DNA of 6,220 nt from Phycisphaerales bacterium (GTDB taxonomy: Bacteria; Planctomycetota; Phycisphaerae; Phycisphaerales; Phycisphaeraceae): NCBI GenBank assembly GCA_012031455.1, contig JAAUTM010000093.1, positions 1 to 6,220 on the forward strand, in the 5' to 3' direction. This document shows positions 4,990 to 6,220 of the stretch, piece by piece. The position numbers were made by a program, and so were the translations under genes. The notes below the pieces were generated by a model. It saw nothing but the letters and a program-made list of their open reading frames with translations. It had not been told where the DNA came from and ran no database searches. How positions within the stretch are numbered: position 1 is the stretch's first letter; each line of letters opens with the position of its first letter.

Positions 4990-6191
4990 ATGGACCACGC
5001 CAACGATCTACCCGCCGCCGCCAAGATTCCCCGCGCTTCGGAACGCGCGGAGGAGTACGGCCGCGCGATGGCCGAAACCCGGCGGCAGTTCGTGCAGGAA
5101 CAATCCGGCGCGCAGTTGAACCACGTGGGTCAGTATTCCTTCGACCCCGCCGTGCTGCCAGGCAACGTGGAGCACTTCACCGGCGTGGCGCAGGTGCCGA
5201 TTGGGATCGCGGGGCCCTTGCGGGTAAATGGCGAATATGCCCAGGGCGATTTCTACGTGCCGCTGGCCACAACCGAAGGCACGCTGGTGGCCAGCTACAA
5301 CCGCGGCATGCGCGCCTGCGCGCCTCGGGCGGCATCACCACCACCATTGCAGCGATGCCATGCAGCGCGCGCCGGTCTTCGTGTTCGACAATGCGCGCGA
5401 GGCGCGGGACTTCGGCAACTGGGTGAAACGGGACGAGGTCTTCGCGGAGATGAAGCGGCTGGCGGAGAGCACAACCAGCGTCGGCAAGCTCAAGAGCATC
5501 GAGCACTACATCTCGAACAAGTTCCTCTACCTGCGTTTCAACTATTACACCGGCGACGCGGCCGGGCAGAACATGGTGGGCAAGGCGACCTTCCTCGTCT
5601 GTGAATGGATCAAGCAGGAGTACCCGCAACTGCGGCACTACTACCTGGAATCCAACTTCGCCACGGACAAGAAGAGCTCGCAGATCAACGTGATCCGAAC
5701 GCGCGGAAGCGCGTGACGGCCGAGGCGTCGTGCCCCGCGCGGTCCTGGAATCGTTGATGCACACCTCCACCGGGCCGCTGCACCGCCACCATCAGATCGC
5801 CAATGTGGGCGGCTTCATTTCGCACGTGAACAACAACGGCTGCCACTCGGCCAACGGCATCACGGCGATCTTCATCGCCACGGGCCAGGACGTGGCGAAC
5901 GTGGCGGAGTCCTGCGCGGCGATTCTCTACGCCGAGCGCACAGCCGAGGACGACCTCTACCTCTCCATCACCATTCCCTCGCTGATCGTGGGCACCTACG
6001 GCGGCGGCACCGGCCTGCCCACGCAGCGCGAGTGCCTGGAAATGCTGGGCTGCTACGGCCAGGGCAAGGTGATGAAGTTCGCCGAGATCGTCGCCGCGAC
6101 CGTGCTCGCGGCGAGCTCTCCCTCGCCAGCGCCATCAGCTCGCTGGAGTGGGTTTCCAGCCACGACCAGTACGGCCGGCAACCGGCCATAA
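4990..6191 (+). pseudogene. HMG-CoA reductase, class I-like, full length but frameshifted
   Basis: The family enzyme interconverts HMG-CoA and mevalonate with two NADPH. The start is ATG 4990, with AAGGGAG eight bases upstream. The N-terminus is soluble, without the membrane domain of eukaryotic forms. Landmarks are VPIGIAGPLRVNG, then ATTEGTLVAS with catalytic Glu96 (5275-5277), QNMVGKAT, and FATDKKSSQINVI with the catalytic Lys (5669-5671). These are followed by TGQDVANVAES with the catalytic Asp (5889-5891), GGGTGLPTQRECLEMLG and WVSSHDQYGRNR with the likely catalytic His (6161-6163). All four catalytic positions are therefore present. As read, bases are missing near 5321, 5354, 5707, 5729 and 6109, and one is extra near 6175, so the frame breaks repeatedly. 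Corrected, the protein is about 401 residues and ends at TAA 6189-6191. The DKK and GQD motifs favour class I over the bacterial class II type. Whether the gene is truly dead or poorly sequenced cannot be decided here. Confidence 0.9.
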
Positions 6192-6220
6192 CCATCCCGC
6201 CGCGCGGGCGCGGCGCGGTC

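Noticed and set aside
4712..5119. Plus-strand open frame starting before the reductase
   Set aside because: It overlaps the crotonase fragment antisense and the reductase start in a different frame, and contains no known motif.
5177..5770. Long minus-strand open frame (197 codons) opposite the HMG-CoA reductase
   Set aside because: It results from high GC content, and the plus strand carries conserved catalytic motifs over the same interval.

Overview
The window reads as two blocks of different origin, joined by a patchwork of gene fragments. Nothing in it resembles a standard defence island, CRISPR array, tRNA or rRNA.

Block 1 (about 1-3885) is a phage-type structural gene cluster, entirely on the minus strand. 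In transcription order it holds a truncated scaffold-like protein (3553 to about 3890), a complete major capsid protein of the DUF5309/SU10 type (2192-3361), a head-completion or adaptor-like protein ending in an EF-hand-like loop (1349-1989), a 123-residue tail-type protein (805-1176) and a 235-residue glycine-rich protein (87-794). The spacers between the first four genes are filled with hairpins and repeats: a Rho-independent terminator after the capsid gene, two related palindromes whose stems covary, two arrays of 7-bp tandem repeats, and a cluster of CCCACACC hairpins. From memory, this gene order and the heptamer arrays recall Planctomycetes and Verrucomicrobia. That is a recollection, not a search result.

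Block 2 (about 3890-6191) is richer in GC and mosaic. It holds a roughly 195-bp piece of a secreted-toxin-like nuclease (minus), a roughly 640-bp 3' piece of a FliI-type flagellar/type III export ATPase (plus), the first 44 or so codons of an enoyl-CoA hydratase/isomerase (minus) and, divergent from it, a full-length but frameshifted class I-like HMG-CoA reductase (4990-6191, plus). The last two look like genuine neighbours, perhaps proteobacterial. The toxin and ATPase pieces look unrelated to their surroundings.

Most genes carry single-base indels, many in runs of one base. Correcting them restores full-length proteins with conserved motifs intact. This pattern, with abrupt joins between unrelated gene fragments, fits an error-prone or chimeric assembly at least as well as real gene decay. 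The coding calls below therefore describe the genes as inferred after correction, and list where the sequence as given breaks them.
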